Below, in pieces: positions 51,476 through 59,538 of a DNA stretch of 64,000 nucleotides. The DNA is taken from the NCBI GenBank assembly GCA_036498945.1, contig DASYEQ010000107.1:62001-126000 (forward strand). Reading direction: 5' to 3'. The stretch's first letter is position 1, and each line of letters starts with the position of its first letter. The notes under the pieces are model-generated. The model worked only from the letters and a program-made list of their open reading frames with translations, was not told the origin of the DNA and did not search any database. A program made the translations under genes and the position numbers. The DNA comes from JAQGMJ01 sp036498945 (lineage in GTDB: Bacteria; Pseudomonadota; Gammaproteobacteria; Burkholderiales; JAEUOS01).

Positions 51476-52494
51476 TTGACGTGCTTGGCGAAGTCCGTCA
51501 CCAGGATGGTCTGCGGGGACACGCGCTTGGCCGGCTGCAGCAGGCCGCTGGCGATCAGCATGTCCTGGATGCGGTCGATCGCGGCGGGATCGATCAGCGG
51601 CGTGGTCTTGTAGAAATGGATCTTGCGGTAGCGCTCAATGACGGCGACCAGTTGCTCCTGGCTGGTGCCCGGGAAGTACGTGGCCGCAATCTTGGCGAGG
51701 TCGGCGGCGGGAGCATTCGCGACATCGGCTTGCGCATGCGCCAGTGCGTTGGTCCAGGCCTGCAGCACCTTGGGATTTTTGGCCATATACGCATCGGTGG
51801 TGGTGAACACCGTGTAATCCACCGGGCCCACTTCTGCACCGATGGAGGCGACGACGAAGGTCTTGCCGTCTTTTTCCAGCGTGGTGGCATCGGGTTCGGT
51901 AAAGATGCCGAAGTCGGCTTGGCCGGCGAGCCAGGCACCCGGCCGCGCTGCCGGCCCGAGGTTATTGACGATCTTCACGTCCTTGCGCGGATCCAGCCCA
52001 TGCTTGCGCAGCGCCGCTTCGAGAAAGACGTCGGGCGTCGAGCCGGGACGCAGGCCGAGAATGGTCTTGCCCTTGACGGTGGCCCAGTTGAATTTTTGCG
52101 CCGCAGAGCGGCCCACCAGGAAGAAGCCGTCGGTGGCCGTCACGCCGGCGAAAATGCGCGGCTTCAGAGGCGACTCGCTGGTCTGCACGTAGACCGAGGC
52201 TTCCGGCCCCACCAGGATGATGTCGGCGTTGCCGGAGACCAGCGCGGCGGTGCTCTTGTCGGTGCCTTGCGAGGTACGCATGGCGACATCCAGCCCCTCC
52301 TGCTTGAAGTAGCCCTTCGACAGCGCGACGTAGGAAGGCAGGAACATGAGGGAGCGGATGGTCTCCTCATATCGCACCGGCGTCAGTTTCTGGCCCTGTG
52401 CGTAGGCGCTGAAGTTGGAGGAGAGGCAAAGCAGCAAGGCCGCCGCGACGGTGGCGATGCGCGAAAGGGAGATTCGGGAATGCATGGAGGACAT
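51472..52494 (-). CDS. ABC transporter substrate-binding protein (NMT1/SsuA-like)
   Basis: 340 residues with a signal peptide cleaved near YAQ-GQKL (residue 33). Mature protein has LFLPSYVALSKGYFKQEGLDV and SGNADIILVGPEA, the NMT1/SsuA family pattern. Two in-frame ATG codons (52494 and 52485) are possible and no strong ribosome binding site decides between them. First gene of the operon binding protein-ATPase-permease-hydrolase. Ligand not predictable; the hydrolase suggests an amide or ureide. Confidence 0.87.
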   Translation of the reverse strand: MSSMHSRISLSRIATVAAALLLCLSSNFSAYAQGQKLTPVRYEETIRSLMFLPSYVALSKGYFKQEGLDVAMRTSQGTDKSTAALVSGNADIILVGPEASVYVQTSESPLKPRIFAGVTATDGFFLVGRSAAQKFNWATVKGKTILGLRPGSTPDVFLEAALRKHGLDPRKDVKIVNNLGPAARPGAWLAGQADFGIFTEPDATTLEKDGKTFVVASIGAEVGPVDYTVFTTTDAYMAKNPKVLQAWTNALAHAQADVANAPAADLAKIAATYFPGTSQEQLVAVIERYRKIHFYKTTPLIDPAAIDRIQDMLIASGLLQPAKRVSPQTILVTDFAKHVK

Positions 52495-52713
52495 ATCTTC
52501 AAAAGTGGAAAATAAAAACTGCCAGCCCGCGGAACTCACGTGGAATTGATTGTAGCCTCTTCGCGGCGGCGCACGCCATCGGCGGCATGCAGCCTTCGCC
52601 AATAGCCGCTATGCTTGCGCTAGTGCTGCGTACCCTGGGGCCGCATCGTCACATGCCCGGCGGGCTGAATGCCAGGGCTCTCCATCACCAGGCCGTTGGG
52701 AGAATGCGAGAGC

Positions 52714-53169
52714 TCACGGCGTCCGGCGGCGGACTGCCCGGGTGGGTTGCACGGAGATGACCGGCAGGTCCATCCCGGGCAACAGATCGGCCAGGGTATA
52801 TTCGTCCAGGTGCTTCAGGAACAGCCGCAGGCCGTCTTGCAGGACGCCGGCGAGCCGGCATTGCCCCGTGAGCGTGCACTGGTTGCCGGCAGCGAAGCAC
52901 TCCACCAGATCGAAGTCGGGCTCGATGCCGCGCACCACCGTGCCCACGTTGATATCCGCCGGCCGCCGCGCCAGGCGCATCCCGCCGCCCTTGCCGCGCA
53001 CGGTTTCGATCCAGCCCTGTAGTGCCAGCTGATGCGTGATCTTCATCAGGTGGGCTTCGGAGAGACCATGGGCCTGCGCGATCTCGGCGATGGTGCAAAG
53101 GCGATCCGGGTGCCGGCCCACGTACATCAAGAGGCGCAGGGCGTAGTCGGTCATGGCGGTCAGGCGCAT
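52714..53169 (-). CDS. nsrR: Rrf2-family nitric oxide-sensing repressor NsrR
   Basis: 151 residues. MRLTAMTDYALRLLMY is the NsrR N-terminus, with Asp8 in the position of an Fe-S ligand in characterised NsrR. Winged-helix part to residue 65 includes GKGGGMRLAR. Three cysteines C91, C98 and C104 (ECFAAGNQCTLTGQC) can hold an NO-sensitive Fe-S cluster. NO destroys or modifies the cluster and relieves repression. Last gene of the globin-nnrS-nsrR operon whose promoter carries its own operator (54788-54816), so it is probably autoregulated. Confidence 0.94.
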   Translation of the reverse strand: MRLTAMTDYALRLLMYVGRHPDRLCTIAEIAQAHGLSEAHLMKITHQLALQGWIETVRGKGGGMRLARRPADINVGTVVRGIEPDFDLVECFAAGNQCTLTGQCRLAGVLQDGLRLFLKHLDEYTLADLLPGMDLPVISVQPTRAVRRRTP

Positions 53170-53185
53170 GGCGATGCTCCGTTGG

Positions 53186-54352
53186 TCAGGGTAGGCGCGG
53201 CCGTATCATCATCGGGAAGAACCGCCACAGGTAGAGCGCGAAGGCAATGATCCATGCAAGCGCCGCGGCGTGCAGCGCCGCCGGCGCGGTCGGAACCGCC
53301 GTCAAGGCGAGCAGGCGCAGGCCGGCGGCGGCGATGATCAGCGCATAGCTGGCCACCATGCTGCGGTCGGCCCGCAGCGGCCGGCCCAGGTGGCCCAGCG
53401 CGGTGCGCGTGACCATGCCGATGATCAGCACCGCGAAGCCGGCGATGCCGATGATATGGGCGGGCCAGGCGATACGAACGATCCATCCTGCTGCGTGGGC
53501 AGCCGAGGCCAGCAGCCCTGTGCCCAGGCCGCAGTAGCCGGCATAGAGTACCCACAGCAGCGGGCGGCGCCACACGGCCCAGGGTTTCCAGGCAAGCACC
53601 TGCACGAATGCAAGAGTGCCGGCGCACGCCAGTGACGCGGCCGCGAACTGCGGCAATTGCGCCAGGGTAGCGAAAATCGCCAGCACGGCCGCACCAACCT
53701 GCCATTGCCCGCTGCGGGTGTGCATCGGAATCGACAGACCTTGTACGGCGCGCATGGCGAAAAAGGGAATCACCCGGCGAGCGATCAGCAGCGCAATGAC
53801 CGCCATGCATAGCAGGCCAGTGTGGAAATGCGTCATCAGGCTGCCGTAGTCGCCTTGGCCGGCGGCCGCAAGATACAAGGCATCGGCGATGCCGAGCGCC
53901 AGCACCATGAGCGGCACCCCGTAGTTGCGGCGATTGCGCGTGCCATAGACCGAGCGCGCCAGCGCCAGTGCAGCACCGCCGAAGAAGAGAAGCTCCGATA
54001 GGGCCGCCAGCCGGAACACTGTGGAATTCGGCACTAGGAAGCCCACCCGGGCGATGACCCATAGCCCACACAGCGAGGCCAGGGGCAGCTCCCGCAGGGG
54101 ATTGATGCCGGTCCAGTTGCTCGCTGCCGTGAACAGGAAGCCGACCGCGATGGTGGCGATGAACCCCCAGAGCATTTCATGCGCATGCCACGCCACGCCG
54201 CCCAGCGGCGCAACCAGCCATTGCGGCGTATAGAGCCATAACGCGACGGACACCGCGGCCCAGCCACAGCCGGCGAGATACAGCGGCCTGAATCCCAGTT
54301 CGAGGAACGCCTGCCACCGTGGCGCTGCCGTGGAGAGATTGCGCTGGATCAT
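53186..54352 (-). CDS. nnrS: NnrS family membrane protein
   Basis: 388 residues with about 12 membrane helices; haem- and copper-containing NnrS protects cells from nitric oxide and nitroxyl damage to iron-thiol pools. Recognisable segments: FRPLYLAGCGWAAVSVALW, WHAHEMLWGFIATIAVGFLFTAASNWTG and HFHTGLLCMAVIALLIARRVIPFF, all with conserved His. The start at 54352 lies 10 bases after the globin stop; an upstream ATG inside the globin gene is less likely. Confidence 0.92.
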   Translation of the reverse strand: MIQRNLSTAAPRWQAFLELGFRPLYLAGCGWAAVSVALWLYTPQWLVAPLGGVAWHAHEMLWGFIATIAVGFLFTAASNWTGINPLRELPLASLCGLWVIARVGFLVPNSTVFRLAALSELLFFGGAALALARSVYGTRNRRNYGVPLMVLALGIADALYLAAAGQGDYGSLMTHFHTGLLCMAVIALLIARRVIPFFAMRAVQGLSIPMHTRSGQWQVGAAVLAIFATLAQLPQFAAASLACAGTLAFVQVLAWKPWAVWRRPLLWVLYAGYCGLGTGLLASAAHAAGWIVRIAWPAHIIGIAGFAVLIIGMVTRTALGHLGRPLRADRSMVASYALIIAAAGLRLLALTAVPTAPAALHAAALAWIIAFALYLWRFFPMMIRPRLP

Positions 54353-54362
54353 CTGCGACGGC

Positions 54363-54770
54363 TCACTCAGGAGAAAGATCGCGTGGCAGGGCATCGCGGT
54401 TGCGGCTCAACTGGTAGCCATACCACAGGCTGCGTGCGATCCGCTGCGCCACCATATACGCCTGCTCGCCCATGGCGCGGTTTGGCAGCGCGGCGGTCGT
54501 TTCACGGAACAGGGCGAGCCAGCGCTGGAACAGCTCCGGCGTAAGGCCGGGCAAGGCAGCATGCTTGGGCATTGGCGCCCCCGAAAAACGCCCGGTGCCG
54601 CACAGCACCGACGACCAGAAATCGACAAGCTTGACGAGATGGTGGTCCCAATCGTCCACGTGTGCATTGAAAATCGGACCAAGGACAGCATCGCGGCGAA
54701 CCTCCCCGTAAAAGGCGTGGACCATGGTCGTGATTTCTGCTTCGTTGCAAAGCTCGGGCGAGGGGGTCAT
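54363..54770 (-). CDS. group III truncated haemoglobin
   Basis: 135 residues. Fits a 2/2 globin of group III: FYGEVRRDAVLGPIFNAHV at the start of helix B/E, the distal region and KHAALPGLTPELFQRWLALF with the proximal His in the F-helix region, then a C-terminal helix. Group III globins are linked with NO or microaerobic stress. First gene of the NO-detoxification operon; the ATG is 18 bases from the NsrR operator. Confidence 0.88.
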   Translation of the reverse strand: MTPSPELCNEAEITTMVHAFYGEVRRDAVLGPIFNAHVDDWDHHLVKLVDFWSSVLCGTGRFSGAPMPKHAALPGLTPELFQRWLALFRETTAALPNRAMGEQAYMVAQRIARSLWYGYQLSRNRDALPRDLSPE

Positions 54771-54787
54771 GCGCGAAATGAGGTGGA

Positions 54788-54816
54788 TATAAGATATATT
54801 GAAAATATATCTTATA
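54788..54816 (-). promoter_or_regulatory. NsrR operator
   Basis: Perfect 13-base inverted repeat TATAAGATATATT / AATATATCTTATA around 3 bases. Its core AAGATATATT...AATATATCTT follows the beta/gammaproteobacterial NsrR consensus AAGATGYATTT-N-AAATRCATCTT. It lies 18-46 bases upstream of the globin start and overlaps the likely -10 region. Confidence 0.88.
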
Positions 54817-55187
54817 AAGCCGCTGCTGGCGATGACTTATTCACGTGGGCGATCCCTCGAGACGCTTGGAACGACCATGCAGGTCGTGTCCGCTGTTGGT
54901 TCTGCGCGCCCGTAGCATGGAATGCACGCTGCTTACGCGTCGATATCTGACTGTTCGGACGAGCCTGAGCCTCAACAGGATTAGCCGCTCGCCCGCGTAC
55001 TTTTTTATCACCGGAGGACGCGCAAGTTTTTGCGCAGCCTGACCTTCAGGGCGAATGCCAAAAGGTCAAAAGTATCGACAATTTTTTGGAGAATTCTGCG
55101 CGGTGCAAGACCGGCCCAACACCGGCGCAACGACCAAAATGCAAAAGGGACCAACGATCGTAACTCGTTGATCCCTTAGCGGTAATT
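54817..55187. other. intergenic region between globin promoter and initiator tRNA
   Basis: Roughly 370 bases without a convincing gene. Contains a small perfect hairpin GCGCAA-GTTT-TTGCGC (55020-55035) without T run, and the tRNA terminator (55143-55177). Short plus-strand frames have no ribosome binding site. A small RNA cannot be excluded. Confidence 0.4.
55143..55177 (-). terminator. terminator of initiator tRNA gene
   Basis: 13-base stem with one G-T pair (55145-55157 with 55165-55177), 7-base loop, followed on the minus strand by TTTT. Directly downstream of the tRNA. Confidence 0.75.
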
Positions 55188-55264
55188 TGGTTGCGGGGAC
55201 AGGATTTGAACCTGTGACCTTCGGGTTATGAGCCCGACGAGCTGCCAGACTGCTCCACCCCGCG
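55188..55264 (-). tRNA. tRNA-fMet (initiator, anticodon CAT)
   Basis: 77 bases including the encoded CCA. On the minus strand it begins CGCGGGGTGGAGCAG, has the anticodon loop CTCATAA with the three G-C pairs (GGG/CCC) in the anticodon stem that mark initiator tRNA, and the T-arm GGTTCAAATCC. The first base C faces an A, giving the unpaired 1-72 position typical of initiator. Nearly identical to the E. coli gene outside the T stem. Confidence 0.95.
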
Positions 55265-55277
55265 TCTGAAGAAATAA

Positions 55278-55306
55278 ATTATAGCACTTTTGGGGTGCGT
55301 GGGCAA
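55278..55306 (-). promoter_or_regulatory. promoter of initiator tRNA gene
   Basis: On the minus strand TTGCCC (55306-55301), 17 bases, TATAAT (55283-55278). The tRNA begins 13 bases after the -10 box. Confidence 0.7.
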
Positions 55307-55421
55307 AAGAAACTGTGAAATTTCTGTCATGAATGGATGCGCATCGCGCACGTGGGTGCGGCATGCCCGCGAGGCTTGGGCGTATCATGCCGGGCCATGT
55401 GAAGCGTGGCCGGAGAATGGC

Positions 55422-56735
55422 ATGAACGATATGCGCAGCGGCATCCACACCATCGAATACCAGTTCGGCTTCGGCAACGAATTCGCCACCGAAGCGGTGC
55501 CTGGTGCCTTGCCGCCGAACCAGAATTCGCCGCAGCGCGCGCCGCTTGGTCTATATGCCGAGCAGATCAGCGGCACCCCCTTCACCGCGCCGCGCGCGGC
55601 GAACCAGCGTACCTGGATGTACCGCATGCGGCCCTCGGCGATGCAGGCGCCGTTCGCGCGCATCGCCAACGGCTTGTGGCGTGCCGCGCCCATCGTCGAA
55701 GGCGAGGCGACGCCGAACCGCCTGCGCTGGAACCCGCTGCCGATGGAATCCGCCCCCGCCGATTTCATCGACGGCATGGCGACCATGGGCGGCGGTGGCG
55801 ACGTTGCCGCCGGCAGCGGCTTCGCGGTGCACATCTACCGCGCCAACCGTTCGATGAACGACCGCTATTTCTACAACGCCGACGGCGAACTCCTGGTGGT
55901 GCCGCAACTGGGCCGGCTCGATGTGCATACCGAACTGGGCCACCTGGAAGTGGCGCCGGGCGAAATCGCGGTGTTGCCGCGCGGAATCAAGTTCAAGGTC
56001 AAGCTGCCGGATGGCCAGGCGCGCGGCTACGTCTGCGAAAACTATGGCGCCTTGCTGCGCCTCCCTGAACTGGGGCCGATCGGCGCCAATGGGCTGGCCA
56101 ATCCGCGCGACTTCCTCGCGCCGGTCGCCGCTTACGAGGATGAAGTGGACAAGCCGGTGCAAGTGGTGGCCAAGTTCCAGGGCCACCTGTGGGCCACCGA
56201 GCAAAGCCACTCGCCGCTGGACGTGGTGGCCTGGCATGGCAATTACGCGCCCTACAAATACGACCTGGCAAACTTCATGGCGATCAACACCGTCAGTTTC
56301 GACCACGCCGATCCGTCGATCTTCACCGTGCTCACCAGCCCCACCAGCACGCCCGGCACCGCCAACCTCGATTTTGTCATCTTCCCGCCGCGCTGGGCGG
56401 TGGCCGAGCGCACGTTCAGGCCACCATGGTTCCATCGCAACTATATGAACGAATTCATGGGCCTGATCCGCGGCCAGTACGACGCCAAGGCCGAAGGCTT
56501 TATCCCCGGTGGCGCCTCGCTGCACAACTGCATGAGCGCGCACGGGCCGGATGCCGCTTCGTTCGACAAGGCCAGCGCCACCGAACTCAAGCCGCAATAC
56601 ATCGCCGATACGCTCGCCTTCATGTTCGAGACCTGCTTCGTCTGCCGGCCCACGCGTTTCGCCCTCGACACGCCGGCGCTGCAATCCGATTACGACGCCT
56701 GCTGGGACGGCTTCGCCCGGCATTTCCAACCCTGA
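55422..56735 (+). CDS. hmgA: homogentisate 1,2-dioxygenase
   Basis: Opens the homogentisate ring to maleylacetoacetate in tyrosine/phenylalanine breakdown. 437 residues, the normal length. Family motifs: YQFGFGNEFATEAVPGALP at the N-terminus, AQSPFG-like region as NQNSPQRAPLGLYAEQISGT, and the Fe-binding part WHGNYAPYKYDLANFMAI...FDHADPSIFTVLTSPT. The start at 55422 follows GGAGAATGG; the frame is open 44 codons further but this is unlike HmgA. No fahA or hpd gene follows; a NIPSNAP gene does. Confidence 0.95.
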   Translation: MNDMRSGIHTIEYQFGFGNEFATEAVPGALPPNQNSPQRAPLGLYAEQISGTPFTAPRAANQRTWMYRMRPSAMQAPFARIANGLWRAAPIVEGEATPNRLRWNPLPMESAPADFIDGMATMGGGGDVAAGSGFAVHIYRANRSMNDRYFYNADGELLVVPQLGRLDVHTELGHLEVAPGEIAVLPRGIKFKVKLPDGQARGYVCENYGALLRLPELGPIGANGLANPRDFLAPVAAYEDEVDKPVQVVAKFQGHLWATEQSHSPLDVVAWHGNYAPYKYDLANFMAINTVSFDHADPSIFTVLTSPTSTPGTANLDFVIFPPRWAVAERTFRPPWFHRNYMNEFMGLIRGQYDAKAEGFIPGGASLHNCMSAHGPDAASFDKASATELKPQYIADTLAFMFETCFVCRPTRFALDTPALQSDYDACWDGFARHFQP

Positions 56736-56761
56736 CGCAACCCCACCGAAAGAGAAGACCC

Positions 56762-57085
56762 ATGTTCGTCGAAATGCGCACCTACACCCTGCACCCCGGC
56801 AAGATCGCCACCTATCTCAAGCTCTACGAGACCCAGGGCATGGAGATCCAGAAAAAGATCCTCGGCGGCATGGTCGGCTATTACTCCACCGAACTCGGCG
56901 CGCTCAACCAGATCGTCCACATGTGGGCCTACGAAAGCCTGAACGAGCGCACCGAGAAGCGCGCCAAACTCGGCGCCGACCCGGGCTGGCAGGCCTACGT
57001 CGCGCAAATCCTGCCGCTGATGATCACGCAGGAAAGCAAGATCCTCAATCCCGCGCCCTTCCTCAAGGTCAAGCTGCAGGACTAG
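56762..57085 (+). CDS. NIPSNAP family protein
   Basis: 107 residues, a single ferredoxin-like alpha+beta domain: MFVEMRTYTLHPGKIATYLKLYE, GYYSTELGALNQIVHMWAYESLNERTEKRAKL. The start at 56762 follows AAAGAGAAG. Small bacterial NIPSNAP proteins often accompany aromatic or other catabolic genes; no enzymatic activity is established. 26 bases after hmgA, so probably co-transcribed. Confidence 0.85.
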   Translation: MFVEMRTYTLHPGKIATYLKLYETQGMEIQKKILGGMVGYYSTELGALNQIVHMWAYESLNERTEKRAKLGADPGWQAYVAQILPLMITQESKILNPAPFLKVKLQD

Positions 57086-57197
57086 ATCCGCTTCACCTTC
57101 CGCGATGCCGCTGCGGCACCGCACCGGTTCGAACAAACCGGGAGCAAGGTGCGCCAGGAGGGGGTGGCCGTTCCTGGCGCCCGGCCGATCGCCGGTA

Positions 57198-58541
57198 TCA
57201 GACCGCTTGCGGCGCGAGAACTTCGCCGATGGCGCTGGCGTCTTCCAGCTTTTCGATGCTGCGCAACAGTGTCAGCGCTTCATCGACTTGCCGTGGCGCC
57301 AGGACGCCATCCGCGAGGTCGCGGAACTTGAGGTCGATGTCACCGTCGAGCATCGGGCGGTCGACGCTGCCGAGCGCGTGGTCGACGTGCTGGTGAAACC
57401 GCCGGCCATCCTTGAGATGGACGGTGACGTCGGACTCGTCCTCGGCGATCGACGTATCGATCTCGACCTTCACCTTCTGCCGCAGGGCGACGACGTCCGC
57501 GTGCCGCACGACCTCGTCGGAATAGTGCCGGCTGCCCACCTTGTCGTTCAACAGGCCGATGGCGGCGGAATGAAAGACGCTGAACTTTCCTTCCAGCCCG
57601 GTGGCCGGCGCGGTCTTGCCGGTGAGTTCGATCACCAGGGGATGGGCGCGGATGTCGACACGCTCGACCAGCGCCGGGTCCAGCGTGTGCTCGACGCGCA
57701 GGGCGATACAGGCATCGATGACCGGATGCAGCACGACGCCGCAGGCATAAGGCTTGAAGCTGTTGGTGAGGATTTCCCACCGCTGCCCGAGCTTTTCGAC
57801 GGCCGCCTCGAAATGCTGCGCGGAAGCCATCACGTGCGCAAACCCGCGCGGCGCCTCGATGGCGCGCTCCGAACTGGTGAAGCCGGCGCGCGCCATCAGT
57901 GCCGAGCCGAGGCCGCCTTGCGCGGCGCGTCCCGGATGCAGGCTCTTGCACATGGTGCCGAACATCTCGCGCAGGCCGGCGGCCTGCGTGGCCGCGATTC
58001 CCAGGGCCCAGGACACATGCTTTTCGTCCAGGCCCAGCGCGCGGGAGACCGCCGCCGCGGCGCCGAAGCTGCCGGCGGTGCCGGTGATGTGCCAGCCGGC
58101 GTCATAGTGCTGCGGAAAGACGCTGCGCGCCACCCGGCATTCGACATCGATGCCGACGACGATCGCCTCGACGAAGGCGCGCCCGCTGATGGGGTGAAAC
58201 TGCGCCGCGGCCAGCAGGGCGGAAATCACCGGGCCGCTGGGGTGCACCAGGGTCGCCATGTGGGTGTCGTCGAAATCCAGCACGTGGGAGCTGATGCCGT
58301 TGAGCAGGGCGGCGTGCAGCGCGTCCGCCCGTTCGGCGCGGCCGATGATGGTGGCCTTGGGCGCGCCGAAAAACGGGCGAAAGGCTTCCAGCGCGCTTTC
58401 GATGGCGGGGTGGCGCGCGCCACCCAGGGCGCAACCGGCCCAGTTGATCAGGCTGCGCACCGCCAGGGTGCGGGCTTCGGCGGGAATCTTCCCGGCGTCG
58501 TATCCGGCGATGAACTGCGCCAGTATTTGCGTGGTGCTCAT
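57198..58541 (-). CDS. MmgE/PrpD family protein, copy 2
   Basis: 447 residues. Family motifs: LAVRSLINWAGCALGGARHPA near residue 27, NGISSHVLDFDDTHMATLVHPSGPVISALLAA (about 83-114), LKPYACGVVLHPVID near 270. Only distantly similar to copy 1 at 38821-40230. It is the last gene of a minus-strand group amidase-Bug-MmgE/PrpD, 22 bases after the receptor gene. Probably a dehydratase, decarboxylase or isomerase of a carboxylic acid released by the amidase. Confidence 0.88.
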   Translation of the reverse strand: MSTTQILAQFIAGYDAGKIPAEARTLAVRSLINWAGCALGGARHPAIESALEAFRPFFGAPKATIIGRAERADALHAALLNGISSHVLDFDDTHMATLVHPSGPVISALLAAAQFHPISGRAFVEAIVVGIDVECRVARSVFPQHYDAGWHITGTAGSFGAAAAVSRALGLDEKHVSWALGIAATQAAGLREMFGTMCKSLHPGRAAQGGLGSALMARAGFTSSERAIEAPRGFAHVMASAQHFEAAVEKLGQRWEILTNSFKPYACGVVLHPVIDACIALRVEHTLDPALVERVDIRAHPLVIELTGKTAPATGLEGKFSVFHSAAIGLLNDKVGSRHYSDEVVRHADVVALRQKVKVEIDTSIAEDESDVTVHLKDGRRFHQHVDHALGSVDRPMLDGDIDLKFRDLADGVLAPRQVDEALTLLRSIEKLEDASAIGEVLAPQAV

Positions 58542-58563
58542 GAGGTTCCTGTTGCGCGCTGCG

Positions 58564-59538
58564 TTATTCGGGCTGGACGTTGGCGGCCTTGATGACCTCC
58601 GCCCATTTGGTGACTTCGTCGGTGATCAGCTTGGCGAACTGGGCCGGCGGCTGGCCGCCGGGATCGGCGCCCATGGTGTCGAAGGCCTTGCGCATGTCCG
58701 GCGAGCGCAAGACCGCCGCCACGTCGGCATTCACCTTGGTAATGATCGCGGCGGGCGTGCCGGCGGGCGCCGCCAGCCCCCACCATTGCAGCACCTCGTA
58801 GCCCGGCAAGTCGTTGGCGATCGGCGGCACCTTCGGCAGCGCGGAAAACGGCTGCAGCGAGGTGACGCCCAGGGCGCGCAACTGGCCGCCCTTGAGCAGC
58901 TCGACGATCGCCGGCACCGGCGCGAACATGCTGTCCGCCTGCTTGCCCATAACGTCGGTGAGCGCGGGGCCCGTGCCCTTGTAGGGCGTGTGAAGCATCT
59001 TGACCTTGGCCATCATCTGGAACAATTCCCCGGCCAGGTGGGGCGAGCTGCCGATGCCGGCCGAGGCATAGCTGACAGCGCCGGGCTTGGCGCGCGCCTG
59101 CGCGATGAAATCGGCGATCGATTTCGCCGGATTGGCGGGGTTGACCACCACCACCAGCGGGCCGGAGGCCGCCAGCACGATCGGGGCGAAGTCCTTGATC
59201 GCGTCGAAGGTCAGGTTCTTGTAGAGCGTCTGGTTGATGGAATGGCTGGGCGAGGCCATCAGCAGCGTATAGCCGTCAGCCGGCATCTTGGCGACATAGG
59301 CCGTGCCGATCGAGCTGCCGGCGCCGGCGCGGTTTTCCACGATCACCGCCTGGCCCCAGATGGTACTGAGCTTCTGGCCGATGGCGCGCGCCAGGATGTC
59401 GGCGCCGCCGCCCGGCGCATAGGGCACGACGATATGCACCGGCCGGCTGGGATATGCCTGGGCAAAGGCGGCCGGCAGCGCCGCCATCGCGGCGAGCCCG
59501 GCCAGGGTGCTTCCCAGCCAATGTTTGAACTTGATCAT
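58564..59538 (-). CDS. Bug (TctC-type) periplasmic substrate receptor 5
   Basis: 324 residues. Signal peptide to about residue 27 (AAFAQ-AYPSRP), then VHIVVPYAPGGGADILAR, VENRAGAGSSIGTAYVAKMPADGY and LHTPYKGTGPALTDVMG. The ATG overlaps the amidase stop by four bases, so it is coupled with the amidase, suggesting that the receptor ligand and the amidase substrate belong to one pathway. Confidence 0.9.
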   Translation of the reverse strand: MIKFKHWLGSTLAGLAAMAALPAAFAQAYPSRPVHIVVPYAPGGGADILARAIGQKLSTIWGQAVIVENRAGAGSSIGTAYVAKMPADGYTLLMASPSHSINQTLYKNLTFDAIKDFAPIVLAASGPLVVVVNPANPAKSIADFIAQARAKPGAVSYASAGIGSSPHLAGELFQMMAKVKMLHTPYKGTGPALTDVMGKQADSMFAPVPAIVELLKGGQLRALGVTSLQPFSALPKVPPIANDLPGYEVLQWWGLAAPAGTPAAIITKVNADVAAVLRSPDMRKAFDTMGADPGGQPPAQFAKLITDEVTKWAEVIKAANVQPE

